DNA of 16,121 nt from Halanaerobiaceae bacterium (GTDB taxonomy: Bacteria > Bacillota > Halanaerobiia > Halanaerobiales > Halarsenatibacteraceae), in contig PWHA01000257.1 of assembly GCA_003554685.1 (NCBI GenBank), forward strand, positions 1 to 16,121. Reading direction: 5' to 3'. Position 1 is the first letter of the stretch. Each line of letters begins with the position of its first letter. The notes beneath the pieces were generated by a model, which worked only from the letters and a program-made list of their open reading frames with translations, had not been told where the DNA came from and did not search any database. The translations under genes and the position numbers were made by a program. Below are positions 1 through 6,512 of the stretch, one piece after another.

Positions 1-794
1 GCCGGCACCCCGGCTTTCGCCAGCTCTTCGGCAACTTTATGCCCTTCAGTGCAGTGTTCCACCGTAAGCTTCAGGGAAAATTCCCGGGCAATTCTCAGGG
101 CTGTCATTATATCATCGGCCCTATGGGCATGGGTCTTTAAAGGCAGCTCACCCTGCAGCACCGGTATTAAAGCCTCATATTTTAAATCCCTTTCAAAAGG
201 CTCATCGTCCTTTTTGCTGTTCTTTTTGGCCAGATAATTTTCTGTCTCGACAAAGGTTTTCCTCAGCAGAGCGGCTACCGCCATTCTGGTGCTGGGAGAT
301 TGATTTTTTTCTTTATAAACCCTCTTGGGATTTTCTCCAAAGGCAGCTTTAATCCCAACTGGATTCTTAACAATCATCTCATCGATCACCTGGCCGCCGG
401 TTTTGAGAGCCAGGCACTCTCCGCCAATCACATTGGCGCTACCCGGACCGGCCATGACGGTGGTAATTCCGTGCTCCCGGGCATCCTGCAGGCCCTGATC
501 CTCAGGATTAATGGCGTCAATTGCTCTAAGCTCAGGAGTTACCGGCGATGTCATTTCGTTATAATCTCTTCCTTCCCAGCCCAGACCTTCCTCACCAATA
601 CCGAGATGGGTATGAGCATCTATCAGTCCCGGGGTAACAATTCTGTCAGAATAGTCATAAACCTCAGCCCCGGCGGGCACTTCCAGGTCCCGGCCTATTC
701 CCTTAATTTTATCATCTTCAACTAGCACCACAGCATTCTCAATGATTCCCTCCTGACCCATGGTTCTAACCTTTCCTGCTTTAATGACTATCAC
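1..794 (-). CDS. Amidohydrolase (imidazolonepropionase-like), 3' end outside window
   Basis: This is the N-terminal 264 residues of a metal-dependent amidohydrolase; the gene runs off the left edge. The start is a GTG at 794, preceded by AGGAGGAGAT at good spacing. From it the protein begins with the small beta-sandwich strand typical of the superfamily (IVIKAGKVRTM), and a later ATG would cut that off. The first metal-binding H-x-H is His61/His63 in GLIDAHTHLG. Further candidate ligands lie in KTHAHRADD and TVEHCTEGH near the edge, as expected for a TIM-barrel hydrolase of COG1228 type. A GPGSANVIGG loop recalls a group of these enzymes, some of which are dipeptidases. Full-length relatives are near 385 residues, so about a third is missing. 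The substrate cannot be assigned. The neighbour upstream is an L-asparaginase, so a shared role in amide or peptide breakdown is possible but unproven. Confidence 0.85.
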   Translation of the reverse strand, partial: MIVIKAGKVRTMGQEGIIENAVVLVEDDKIKGIGRDLEVPAGAEVYDYSDRIVTPGLIDAHTHLGIGEEGLGWEGRDYNEMTSPVTPELRAIDAINPEDQGLQDAREHGITTVMAGPGSANVIGGECLALKTGGQVIDEMIVKNPVGIKAAFGENPKRVYKEKNQSPSTRMAVAALLRKTFVETENYLAKKNSKKDDEPFERDLKYEALIPVLQGELPLKTHAHRADDIMTALRIAREFSLKLTVEHCTEGHKVAEELAKAGVP

Positions 795-970
795 GCTATC
801 TCCTCCTGAATTGGGATTTAATTGCTGCCCGGCAAAATAAAAAATTCAATACCCACCAGCTCGCTAAATCAATAAAATTCAATGTACTTCTCATATTTAA
901 AGCTATGTAATATCTTGTGATATCTGCAAACACTACAAACAGATCTTCCTCCGCTCATCTTTTTTATTGT

Positions 971-1975
971 TCATTCCTGGTTCAAAGAAAAAGTCGGCCT
1001 GAGAAAACCCACCTGGTTTCCCCGGTGATTGGTGACCTCTGGCTTCCGATATTTCTTCAGCACATTCTGGGAACCATCCCCCAAAACTGAATTATGTTCC
1101 AGAAATTTCATCACCACCGGCGGAACAGCCCGGCTTCTGCCATCCCGGATTTTAATTGCCAGTCCTCTGCTGCCAAAACCCAGACAAAATACTCCTTCGG
1201 CCCCGGATTTAGCCACAATTCTTCCTTCAGCCCCGGCAATCAGATCGGAATTGAAACGGCCCTTGCCTCCCACTGCCAGAGGGTTGGCCAGCATGGCCTC
1301 CCTGATTATCTCTGCCGGCTTTCTCAGCTCCCCGGGCATCTCCGCCGGGTCGCTCAGCCGGGCAAACGCCAGAGCCATATTCCGCAGGGGCAGGCCGTAA
1401 ACCACCACCCCACAGCCATCTTCTCCAGTGACTATTCTCTCCCGGGGATAGCCGCTGACCCTGCTGACACAGGATAACAGCTGCTGCTGCAGGGGATGGG
1501 AGAGCTTGAAGTAATTTTCCAGATCCCAGGACTTATGCCGGCAGAGAGCCAGCATACCGGCATGCTTACCAGAGCAGTTGTTATAGATTGGACTGGCACC
1601 CTTGCCGGAGGCCAGCAGCTTCTTTCGGGCTCCTTTGCTGTAGGGCAGATGAGTTCCGCATTTTAAATAGTCCTCGGTTAAATCAATCTTTTTTAATATC
1701 GAACTAACCAGTCTGATATGTAACGCTTCTCCGCTGTGGGAAGCTGTCATGACAGCCAGCTCCTCCTGGCTGAAGTCAAATTCAGCTGCAGCTCGCGATT
1801 CCACCAGGGGAAGGGCCTGAATTGGCTTGGCCGCTGACCTCCAGTATGTTTTAAGATCCTCCTGGCCCTGAACCTGTAGAGTTTTACCTTTGCTGTTAAC
1901 AAGTACCGCTGAACCGAAGTGCTGACTTTCCATCAGTTCTCCTCTAATAACATCTACCAGCTTGGCCTGCTGCAA
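971..1975 (-). CDS. L-asparaginase, Rhizobium etli type (PF06089/COG4448)
   Basis: The product hydrolyses L-asparagine to aspartate and ammonia, judged by family. It belongs to the serine-hydrolase-like class typified by R. etli ReAV, not to the EcAII class. The expected active-site residues are visible: the S-x-x-K pair Ser47/Lys50 in RSAAKP, Ser79 in TASHSGE, the metal-site residues Cys134 and Lys137 in NNCSGKH, Cys188 in EDGCG, and a C-terminal lysine in VAKSGAEG. Numbering is one lower than ReAV throughout the first 190 residues, so the family match is close. The length of 334 residues is normal. The start is TTG at 1975 with GGGAGG eight bases upstream. No signal peptide is evident, so it is probably cytoplasmic. 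A terminator at 2139-2154 separates it from the toxin gene, and a short upstream ORF ends five bases before its start. Confidence 0.9.
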   Translation of the reverse strand: MQQAKLVDVIRGELMESQHFGSAVLVNSKGKTLQVQGQEDLKTYWRSAAKPIQALPLVESRAAAEFDFSQEELAVMTASHSGEALHIRLVSSILKKIDLTEDYLKCGTHLPYSKGARKKLLASGKGASPIYNNCSGKHAGMLALCRHKSWDLENYFKLSHPLQQQLLSCVSRVSGYPRERIVTGEDGCGVVVYGLPLRNMALAFARLSDPAEMPGELRKPAEIIREAMLANPLAVGGKGRFNSDLIAGAEGRIVAKSGAEGVFCLGFGSRGLAIKIRDGRSRAVPPVVMKFLEHNSVLGDGSQNVLKKYRKPEVTNHRGNQVGFLRPTFSLNQE

Positions 1976-1980
1976 GTTTA

Positions 1981-2043
1981 TTACCTCCCGGATGTTTTCC
2001 TGCCATAACTCTCTTCTCCCATATTTCTAGTTCTGGACCTCAC
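1981..2043 (-). CDS. Possible 20-residue upstream ORF before asparaginase
   Basis: A GTG at 2043 is preceded by GAGGAG with a seven-base spacer, a better-than-random ribosome binding site. The reading frame gives MRSRTRNMGEESYGRKTSGR and stops with TAA at 1983-1981, five bases before the TTG of the asparaginase gene and in a different frame. Its last two codons (GGG AGG) are themselves the ribosome binding site of the asparaginase gene. This geometry would allow translational coupling. No homology is recognised, and 20 codons can stay open by chance, so this is a candidate only. Confidence 0.35.
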   Translation of the reverse strand: MRSRTRNMGEESYGRKTSGR

Positions 2044-2138
2044 GATAAATCTCCTCTATTCTGCCGGGATAATTGCTCCTCTGATAATCTAAATTGCTGT
2101 AAATTTTAAACTGAAAGGCAGGCAGACAAAAGTTAAAG

Positions 2139-2154
2139 CCCCCAAAAGGGGGCC
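2139..2154 (-). terminator. Rho-independent terminator after the toxin gene
   Basis: On the minus strand this reads GCCCCC-TTTT-GGGGGC, a perfect six-pair G/C stem with a four-base loop, followed by TTTAACTTTT. It lies about 40 bases beyond the stop codon of the EndoA gene. It probably ends the toxin-antitoxin transcript and separates it from the asparaginase gene. On the plus strand no T-run follows, so it acts in one direction only. Confidence 0.8.
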
Positions 2155-2195
2155 TGTTATGTAGTCCTCTTATCTATCCAGCCTGGATTAAAAGC

Positions 2196-2546
2196 CTAAA
2201 AGTCTATCAAACCCAGGCTTATTTCAATTGCCCGGTTAACCTCTTTTATTATCTCGGGATCCAGTCTGGTAATATGCCTTTCCAGTCTCTGCTTATCCAG
2301 GGTTCTAATCTGCTCCAGAAGTATTACCGAATCCTTATCAAGTTCACTATCACCGGCCTCTATCTCAATATGGGTCGGCAGCTTGGCTTTTCTAATTCTG
2401 GAGGTAATTGCAGCCACTATTACCGTTGGACTGTACCGGTTGCCGATATCATTCTGGATAATAACAACCGGCCGGGTACCCCCCTGCTCCGAACCCACCA
2501 CCGGATTTAGGTCGGCATAAAAAACATCACCTCGTAAAATCTCCAC
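2196..2546 (-). CDS. ndoA: Type II toxin EndoA (MazF/PemK family mRNA interferase)
   Basis: EndoA is a sequence-specific ribosome-independent endoribonuclease that cleaves mRNA and is neutralised by the EndoAI antitoxin. The PemK/MazF fold is clear from RGDVFYADLNPVVGSEQGG near the N-terminus, TRPVVIIQND, the strand VIVAAITSRI and the conserved LLEQIRTLDKQRL. The C-terminus ISLGLIDF resembles the Bacillus subtilis protein. I place the start at the GTG at 2546 because GGAGA lies nine bases upstream and the product is then 116 residues, the length of B. subtilis EndoA. Another GTG at 2555 would add three residues, but its ribosome binding site would abut it. The antitoxin gene ends 39 bases upstream and both are probably cotranscribed. 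No catalytic residue appears lost, so an active toxin is expected. Confidence 0.93.
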   Translation of the reverse strand: MEILRGDVFYADLNPVVGSEQGGTRPVVIIQNDIGNRYSPTVIVAAITSRIRKAKLPTHIEIEAGDSELDKDSVILLEQIRTLDKQRLERHITRLDPEIIKEVNRAIEISLGLIDF

Positions 2547-2555
2547 TGTATTCAC

Positions 2556-2560
2556 TCTCC
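2556..2560 (-). promoter_or_regulatory. Ribosome binding site that decides the EndoA start
   Basis: GGAGA on the minus strand sits nine bases before the GTG at 2546 and directly touches the GTG at 2555. The spacing favours the downstream GTG as the true start of the toxin gene. Confidence 0.6.
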
Positions 2561-2585
2561 ACTAACAATTATCACTTTTATTTAT

Positions 2586-2873
2586 TTAATCACATCCTGC
2601 CAGATTATCTTCATAAAAGGTAATAGCCTGCTGGTTGGATAAAAGCCCCTCATCGGCCAGATCTCTGTTTAAGTCGCTCATCTCCAGGTAGCCATTTCTT
2701 AACTGCTGTTTCATCTGATCTCTCTTTAAGTGAGCCAGGTAAACCCGAACAGCCTCCTGAAAAAATTCACTGTTGCTGATGGTTTCACCGGAAGCAAGGT
2801 AGCCTTCCACTTCATTCATCAGATTATCGGGCAGGCTGATCTGCAATCTTTTTTTATCCCCCACTTGATACAC
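2586..2873 (-). CDS. ndoAI: Antitoxin EndoAI, ribbon-helix-helix (CopG/MetJ type)
   Basis: This 95-residue protein has a ribbon-helix-helix DNA-binding N-terminus (KKRLQISLPDNLMNEVEGY, then a helix with SEFFQEAVRVYL) and a C-terminal tail that should bind the toxin. The stretch RNGYLEMSDLNRDLADE matches the region of B. subtilis EndoAI that reads RRGYMEMAKINLNIS. By family it represses its own operon and inhibits EndoA by direct binding. The chosen start is GTG at 2873, the first possible start after an in-frame TAA. Its ribosome binding site is poor, and it begins five bases after the stop of a 49-residue ORF, so translational coupling is likely. A GTG at 2864, three codons in, is an alternative. 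The toxin gene follows directly. Confidence 0.9.
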   Translation of the reverse strand: MYQVGDKKRLQISLPDNLMNEVEGYLASGETISNSEFFQEAVRVYLAHLKRDQMKQQLRNGYLEMSDLNRDLADEGLLSNQQAITFYEDNLAGCD

Positions 2874-2878
2874 CCCCG

Positions 2879-3028
2879 CTATTTATTCTCTGAAATGCTG
2901 CCCCTGTTAGAATCCTCGGCCTCTGATTCCTTTTCGATAATCTTTTTATAACCCTCAATCATTTCTCGAGCAATTTTTTTCCGCTCTTCCTCGCTTAAAT
3001 TCCTCGACCTTTTTAGTAAATCTCTCAT
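2879..3028 (-). CDS. Unrecognised 49-residue protein, first gene of the EndoAI-EndoA operon
   Basis: I do not recognise this gene. An ATG at 3028 is preceded by GGGAGAG with a five-base spacer (ATACA), and the frame stays open for 49 codons to TAG at 2881-2879. The product begins MRDLLKRSRNLSEEERKK and continues as a highly charged, probably helical peptide (IAREMIEGYKKIIEKES) ending in a polar tail. It has no membrane segment, cysteine or signal peptide. It is the first ORF after a near-consensus promoter at 3097-3125, and its stop is five bases before the antitoxin GTG, which itself has a weak ribosome binding site. That arrangement suggests it is translated and carries ribosomes to the antitoxin. 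It could be a third toxin-antitoxin component or only a leader for coupling. B. subtilis has alr at the corresponding place, so this gene is not part of the common layout. Confidence 0.6.
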   Translation of the reverse strand: MRDLLKRSRNLSEEERKKIAREMIEGYKKIIEKESEAEDSNRGSISENK

Positions 3029-3096
3029 TGTATCTCTCCCTCTAATTCTTATAAATATGCTAAAAATGATTAAGGAAAAGAAAACATCTTTTTTTT

Positions 3097-3125
3097 AGTA
3101 TATCTTAAGAAATCCAGCCTGTCAA
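3097..3125 (-). promoter_or_regulatory. Near-consensus vegetative promoter of the toxin-antitoxin operon
   Basis: On the minus strand TTGACA (3125-3120) and TATACT (3102-3097) are separated by exactly 17 bases, an almost perfect SigA-type promoter. The expected start of transcription near 3090 falls in a run of eight A (3096-3089). The leader to the first ATG would be about 60 bases. This indicates strong transcription of the 49-residue gene, ndoAI and ndoA, independent of the upstream helicase gene. Confidence 0.88.
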
Positions 3126-3229
3126 CCTCAAATCCCTATAATTTCGGGAATCCTGACAAATTTTTGCAGAGAATTAAGCTCTATTAGTATTCATAGTACA
3201 ATATACAGAGAATAACGATTGAATTAAGG

Positions 3230-5383
3230 CTAAATTACGAGGTAAAGACCCCTGTCCCGGGAATAATCAATTAGGCTGGAGTAACTCTCCCCGGACTTAA
3301 GGGTTTCAGAATCTCCTATCAGGATAAGCTTCATTTTTGCCCTGGTAAGAGCTGTCAGCAGCAGATCGGAATCTTTGAGACAGCCCAGGTAATTTTTGCG
3401 GTTGCTTCTGACCAGACTGACAATCATGACATCTCTTTCCAGCCCCTGATATCCTGCAACGGTACTAATTAAAACCTCTCGGGAAAAACCCATCTGATTT
3501 AAATAACGGCACTGATCCTGGCAGAAGGTCATTGCTCCGATCCGGGTAGATTTTAAGCCGCTTTTTTCTCCGGTATAAATAAGATCAGCAGCTATCTCTG
3601 CTTCAACCGGGTTAAAGTAAGAATCCGATTCTGAATGCTGTTTTTCAGCTGCCAGCAAATTTCTGGTATCAAGAAACACCAGTGATTCTTCTCCCAGTAT
3701 GGCTTTCTCTTCCGGGGTTGCTGCCTCTCCAGCTCTGTCCTCCGGAAATAAACTTTTTTTCTTTCGGTGATTGGCCAGCATCGAGCCGGCACAGTTTTTA
3801 TCCCCTGAGAAATGACTGTTGATATAACCCATAATAGCTTCCGGCAGCCGGTGCTGAATCCGCAGCTGCTGGCAGAAATCCTGACTCTGCTCCTGTAACA
3901 GCCTGGCAAGCAGGCTGCTCTTTGAGGAACTCCTGCGGGAATCAGCTGCCAGCACCGCTCTTTTTACCTTCAGAAGTGCAGGAAGAACTGCTGTTTCTTT
4001 AATAAGATTGGCATCATCAACAACTAAAAAATCAAAGTGTCTTTCCTGGAAAAACTCAGCAGAAATTTCTCCGGGAGTGGCCAGCACCACCCGGGCTTCC
4101 TCCAGCAGAGAATTTACCGCAGCTCTCTTTTTATCAAAAATTCTCTCCTGAAGAACCTCAAGCCTTTCCTGAAATCGCAGCTGAACCTCTCTGCGATTCA
4201 GATTAACCCCAGCAGATTCCTGGCCTGCAGCCAGATTTTCTTTTTCAACTTCCAGATCCAGGGCCTGAATTTCCAGCCTGCGAGCTTCCAGATATTCTTT
4301 TTCTTCCAGTACCTGATTGACCAGTCTGGTTTTTCGGTGAAATTCCGTGTCCCTTCCCGGATAACCGGCACGGGTTATTTTAATACCGGAAGCCCTCAAT
4401 TTTTCAGCAATCAGATCCAGCACCCTGCGATTTTTGGCCACCGCCAGAACCTGTTCCCCTTTCTTAACCGACTGCCTGATTATTTCAATAACTGTTTCTG
4501 TTCGGCCCGTCCCCGGACCTCCATCCAGCAGAAAATAATCCCGGCAGTTGAGAGCCTTCTGGACCGCCGATTTCTGCTCCGGCAACAGATCACCGTTATC
4601 CCAGTTCCTGATCCGGATCTCCTGCTTGAGCCAGCCCGGCTGATCCCGGCCCAGCAGCATGACATCTCTCAGCCTTCTGGCAGAACCACTGATTTCCCGG
4701 CAGGCCAGGACTGCCTCCTCTCTTCTGCGGTAGACATCTTCACTGTAATAGAGATCAATGGTAAAACGGGTGTCAGCTGAAAAATCAGGCAGCCCGGAAT
4801 TCAGGGCGGTCAAATAATAATAGGGAGACATTTCAATAACCTCGGCGGTCACTGCCTCATCTTCCCCCTGGCCTCCAGAATTTATCAGAACCATATCGCC
4901 TTCTCCAATCAGGGTTTCAGGCAGTTCCCTGCCGGGCTCTGCAGAATAGAGCAGCAGGAGATCTCTATTATCAAAATAGCTGCCGTTTTTTCTTCCCCTG
5001 AGACCGGTTATCGCCTGTCCTCTTTTCTTCCTGGTATGGCTGTCAAAATGTTTAAGCTGGAGCCGATATCTTTCTGTCACCTCCTCTCTCTCTCCGGTAA
5101 CATCCTGCTTCATTCTTTTGATATATTCTACCAGATCAGGAGCCATAACTCTCTCGGGGTTGGCCGGAGTTACACTGACATTCACTCCTCCGATCTGATT
5201 ATCATCCATCCGCTCGATCACCCGGGCAGCAACCTTCTCAGCCAGCTCTACCTCAGCCTTATTATTAGAGATATTAATTTTCCCGATATCATCACTGGCT
5301 ACCCCGCATTCATTGATAAAGGCTCCTACTATATCACCCGGGCCAATCTTTTTCTCAAATCCTGTGATAATTATTTTTATCAT
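3230..5383 (-). CDS. SF1 helicase-like protein (IGHMBP2/Upf1 type) with N-terminal DbpA-type RNA-binding domain and altered Walker motifs
   Basis: Residues 1-75 match the RNA-recognition domain found at the C-terminus of DbpA/CsdA DEAD-box helicases (IGPGDIVGAFINECGV, then DDIGKINI). Residues 100-225 resemble the beta-barrel 1B domain of IGHMBP2-type helicases (KRGQAITGLRG; TIDLYYSEDVYRR). Two RecA-like domains follow: Q-motif LPEQ (267-270), Walker A GGPGTGRT (288-295), motif II VVDDAN (454-459), QHR (510-512), GYQGLERD (644-651) and TALTRAK (677-683). Residues 360-425 look like a coiled coil. The Walker A lysine is Arg294, encoded by CGA, and the motif II DE is Asp456-Asp457. Motif III (AADSRRSSS) lacks the usual GDxxQLPP pattern. 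Motifs V and VI are intact, with arginine finger Arg681. The protein may be a weak or inactive ATPase that still binds RNA. The start is ATG at 5383 after AGGAGGTG; dcd ends 28 bases upstream. Confidence 0.85.
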   Translation of the reverse strand: MIKIIITGFEKKIGPGDIVGAFINECGVASDDIGKINISNNKAEVELAEKVAARVIERMDDNQIGGVNVSVTPANPERVMAPDLVEYIKRMKQDVTGEREEVTERYRLQLKHFDSHTRKKRGQAITGLRGRKNGSYFDNRDLLLLYSAEPGRELPETLIGEGDMVLINSGGQGEDEAVTAEVIEMSPYYYLTALNSGLPDFSADTRFTIDLYYSEDVYRRREEAVLACREISGSARRLRDVMLLGRDQPGWLKQEIRIRNWDNGDLLPEQKSAVQKALNCRDYFLLDGGPGTGRTETVIEIIRQSVKKGEQVLAVAKNRRVLDLIAEKLRASGIKITRAGYPGRDTEFHRKTRLVNQVLEEKEYLEARRLEIQALDLEVEKENLAAGQESAGVNLNRREVQLRFQERLEVLQERIFDKKRAAVNSLLEEARVVLATPGEISAEFFQERHFDFLVVDDANLIKETAVLPALLKVKRAVLAADSRRSSSKSSLLARLLQEQSQDFCQQLRIQHRLPEAIMGYINSHFSGDKNCAGSMLANHRKKKSLFPEDRAGEAATPEEKAILGEESLVFLDTRNLLAAEKQHSESDSYFNPVEAEIAADLIYTGEKSGLKSTRIGAMTFCQDQCRYLNQMGFSREVLISTVAGYQGLERDVMIVSLVRSNRKNYLGCLKDSDLLLTALTRAKMKLILIGDSETLKSGESYSSLIDYSRDRGLYLVI

Positions 5384-5411
5384 TTACTGCACCTCCTGCC
5401 ACAAACTTCAT

Positions 5412-5963
5412 CTAACTGCTGTCTGCCGGTTGATTTTCTTCATCCAGATATGCCCTGCTGCCTACTGCCTGCCGCTGTTTTTGATATTTGCCGCTGTAAG
5501 GACTGGCTGCCGGTCGATCCATCCGGGCAAAGACCAGCTGACAGATCCTCCGGCCGGCAAAGAGTTTAATGGGCAGTCTGTTGGCATTATAAAGTTCCAG
5601 GGTAATTTGCCCTTCAAAGCCGGGATCAACCCAGCCGGCATTCTGAATAAAAAGTCCCATTCTTCCAATGGAACTCCGCCCCTCCACAAAGGCAGTTACA
5701 TCATCTGGCAGGGCAATATACTCAGCTGTCGCAGCCAGCAGAAAGGAATGGGGAGGAATAACAATTTCATCCTGTTCCAGCCTTTCATATTCCGGTTTAT
5801 CCTTAAGCGTCATGTATTCCATTAGATTCTCATCAATCTTTAAAAAACTGCTGTCCAGCCTGAGATCAACGGAAGCCGGCTGGATCTGCCCCGGCTCCAG
5901 CGGTTTTATCTTTAATTCGCCTGAATTGACCATTTCCTGCAGTGCTCCATCTGATAAAATCAT
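5412..5963 (-). CDS. dcd: dCTP deaminase (possibly bifunctional dCTP deaminase/dUTP diphosphatase)
   Basis: The enzyme converts dCTP to dUTP (or directly to dUMP in bifunctional forms) for thymidylate synthesis. Family marks are IQPASVDLRLD (27-37), VEGRSSIGRMGLF (93-105), the WVDPGFEGQITLEL block (111-124) with catalytic Glu123, and AGRRICQLVF (136-145). The length of 183 residues is normal. The QNAGWVDPGF stretch is closer to Methanocaldococcus and mycobacterial bifunctional enzymes (TAGWIDAGF, TAGFIDPGF) than to E. coli Dcd (TAHRIDPGW), so dUTPase activity is plausible but not shown. The C-terminal GKYQKQR resembles the mycobacterial tail that closes on the nucleotide. The start is ATG at 5963 after AAAGGAGA. 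It sits between a CBS-domain gene and the helicase-like gene in one co-oriented run. Confidence 0.93.
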   Translation of the reverse strand: MILSDGALQEMVNSGELKIKPLEPGQIQPASVDLRLDSSFLKIDENLMEYMTLKDKPEYERLEQDEIVIPPHSFLLAATAEYIALPDDVTAFVEGRSSIGRMGLFIQNAGWVDPGFEGQITLELYNANRLPIKLFAGRRICQLVFARMDRPAASPYSGKYQKQRQAVGSRAYLDEENQPADSS

Positions 5964-5996
5964 TTGCTGTCTCCTTTAGCTTGCTGCCTTTTCCCC

Positions 5997-6018
5997 GGGT
6001 CAGCTGACCGGGTCAGCT
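5997..6018. repeat. Palindrome and two-copy direct repeat between the CBS gene and dcd
   Basis: GGTCAGCTGACC (5998-6009) is a perfect 12-base palindrome. GGGTCAGCT occurs twice, at 5997-6005 and 6010-6018, with a 13-base period. On the minus-strand transcript the same bases can also fold as AGCTGA-CCCGG-TCAGCT. No T-run follows in either direction, so it is not a standard terminator. It may be an RNA processing or stability hairpin, or an operator. Confidence 0.6.
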
Positions 6019-6034
6019 AATCATTTACTGGCTG

Positions 6035-6481
6035 CTAATCAGCCATATTCCGCACCAGATCGGCCCGGGTAACTATCCCTACCAGTTTGCCATTCTCCAG
6101 TACTGGCAGGCGGTTAATCTCTTCTCTGCTCATCATGGTGGCAATTTCGTTAACCTGGGTATCGGGTTCGATTGTTTCCACCTCGGTGGTCATCAGCTCT
6201 CCAACTTTGACGGCAATGTACTTTTTGAATTCCTCGCGAAATTTACGGTAGCTTTCAATATAAATTATTCCCCCGATCAAATTTATATACTCGGGAAAAT
6301 GCAGCTTTTTATCCTTAACAATCAAATCCTTTTCACTAACAATTCCCACCATTTTGCTATCCTTGACTACCGGGAGGCCGCTGATCTGGTGCTCGCTCAT
6401 CAGCTTTGCCGCCTCCTCGACACTGGTTTCGGGATCTACCGTTATTACCTCGCCGGTCATAATATCCCGGGCTGTCTTCAT
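6035..6481 (-). CDS. Two-CBS-domain protein
   Basis: This stand-alone CBS pair (Bateman module) has 148 residues. CBS1 spans about 1-55 (ARDIMTGEVITVDPETSVEE, then SGLPVVKDSKMVGIVSEKDL). CBS2 spans about 90-146 (VGELMTTEVETIEPDTQVNE, then NRLPVLENGKLVGIVTRADL). A roughly 35-residue linker (HFPEYINLIGGIIYIES) of a kind I associate with clostridial CBS proteins joins them. Such modules usually bind adenosine nucleotides and act as energy or ligand sensors, often on a partner protein. No effector domain is attached, so the partner is unknown. The start is ATG at 6481 with AGGAGG eight bases upstream. It lies 31 bases after nnr and 71 bases before dcd. A link to nucleotide metabolism is contextual only. 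Confidence 0.92.
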   Translation of the reverse strand: MKTARDIMTGEVITVDPETSVEEAAKLMSEHQISGLPVVKDSKMVGIVSEKDLIVKDKKLHFPEYINLIGGIIYIESYRKFREEFKKYIAVKVGELMTTEVETIEPDTQVNEIATMMSREEINRLPVLENGKLVGIVTRADLVRNMAD

Positions 6482-6512
6482 CCTGTTCGCCTCCTAGAAT
6501 CGCTTTATTATT

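Noticed and set aside
300..725. A 141-codon plus-strand ORF opposite the amidohydrolase
   Set aside because: The minus strand encodes an amidohydrolase with H-x-H motif and a good ribosome binding site; the plus ORF is a mirror of that coding sequence.
869..958. A 29-codon minus-strand ORF between the asparaginase and amidohydrolase genes, starting MSGGRSVCSVC
   Set aside because: No ribosome binding site at usable spacing, and an open frame of this length in a 176-base gap is expected by chance. The gap shows only weak short inverted repeats, such as ATATC-TTGT-GATAT, and no convincing promoter.
4037..4780. A 247-codon plus-strand ORF opposite the helicase-like gene
   Set aside because: It lies entirely within a clear minus-strand gene with recognisable domains, its product resembles no family I know, and it has no suitable context. 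It is a shadow frame.
5997..6018. Short tandem repeat considered as a CRISPR or mobile-element end
   Set aside because: Only two copies of nine bases with a 13-base period, no spacers, no transposase or integrase gene anywhere in the window.
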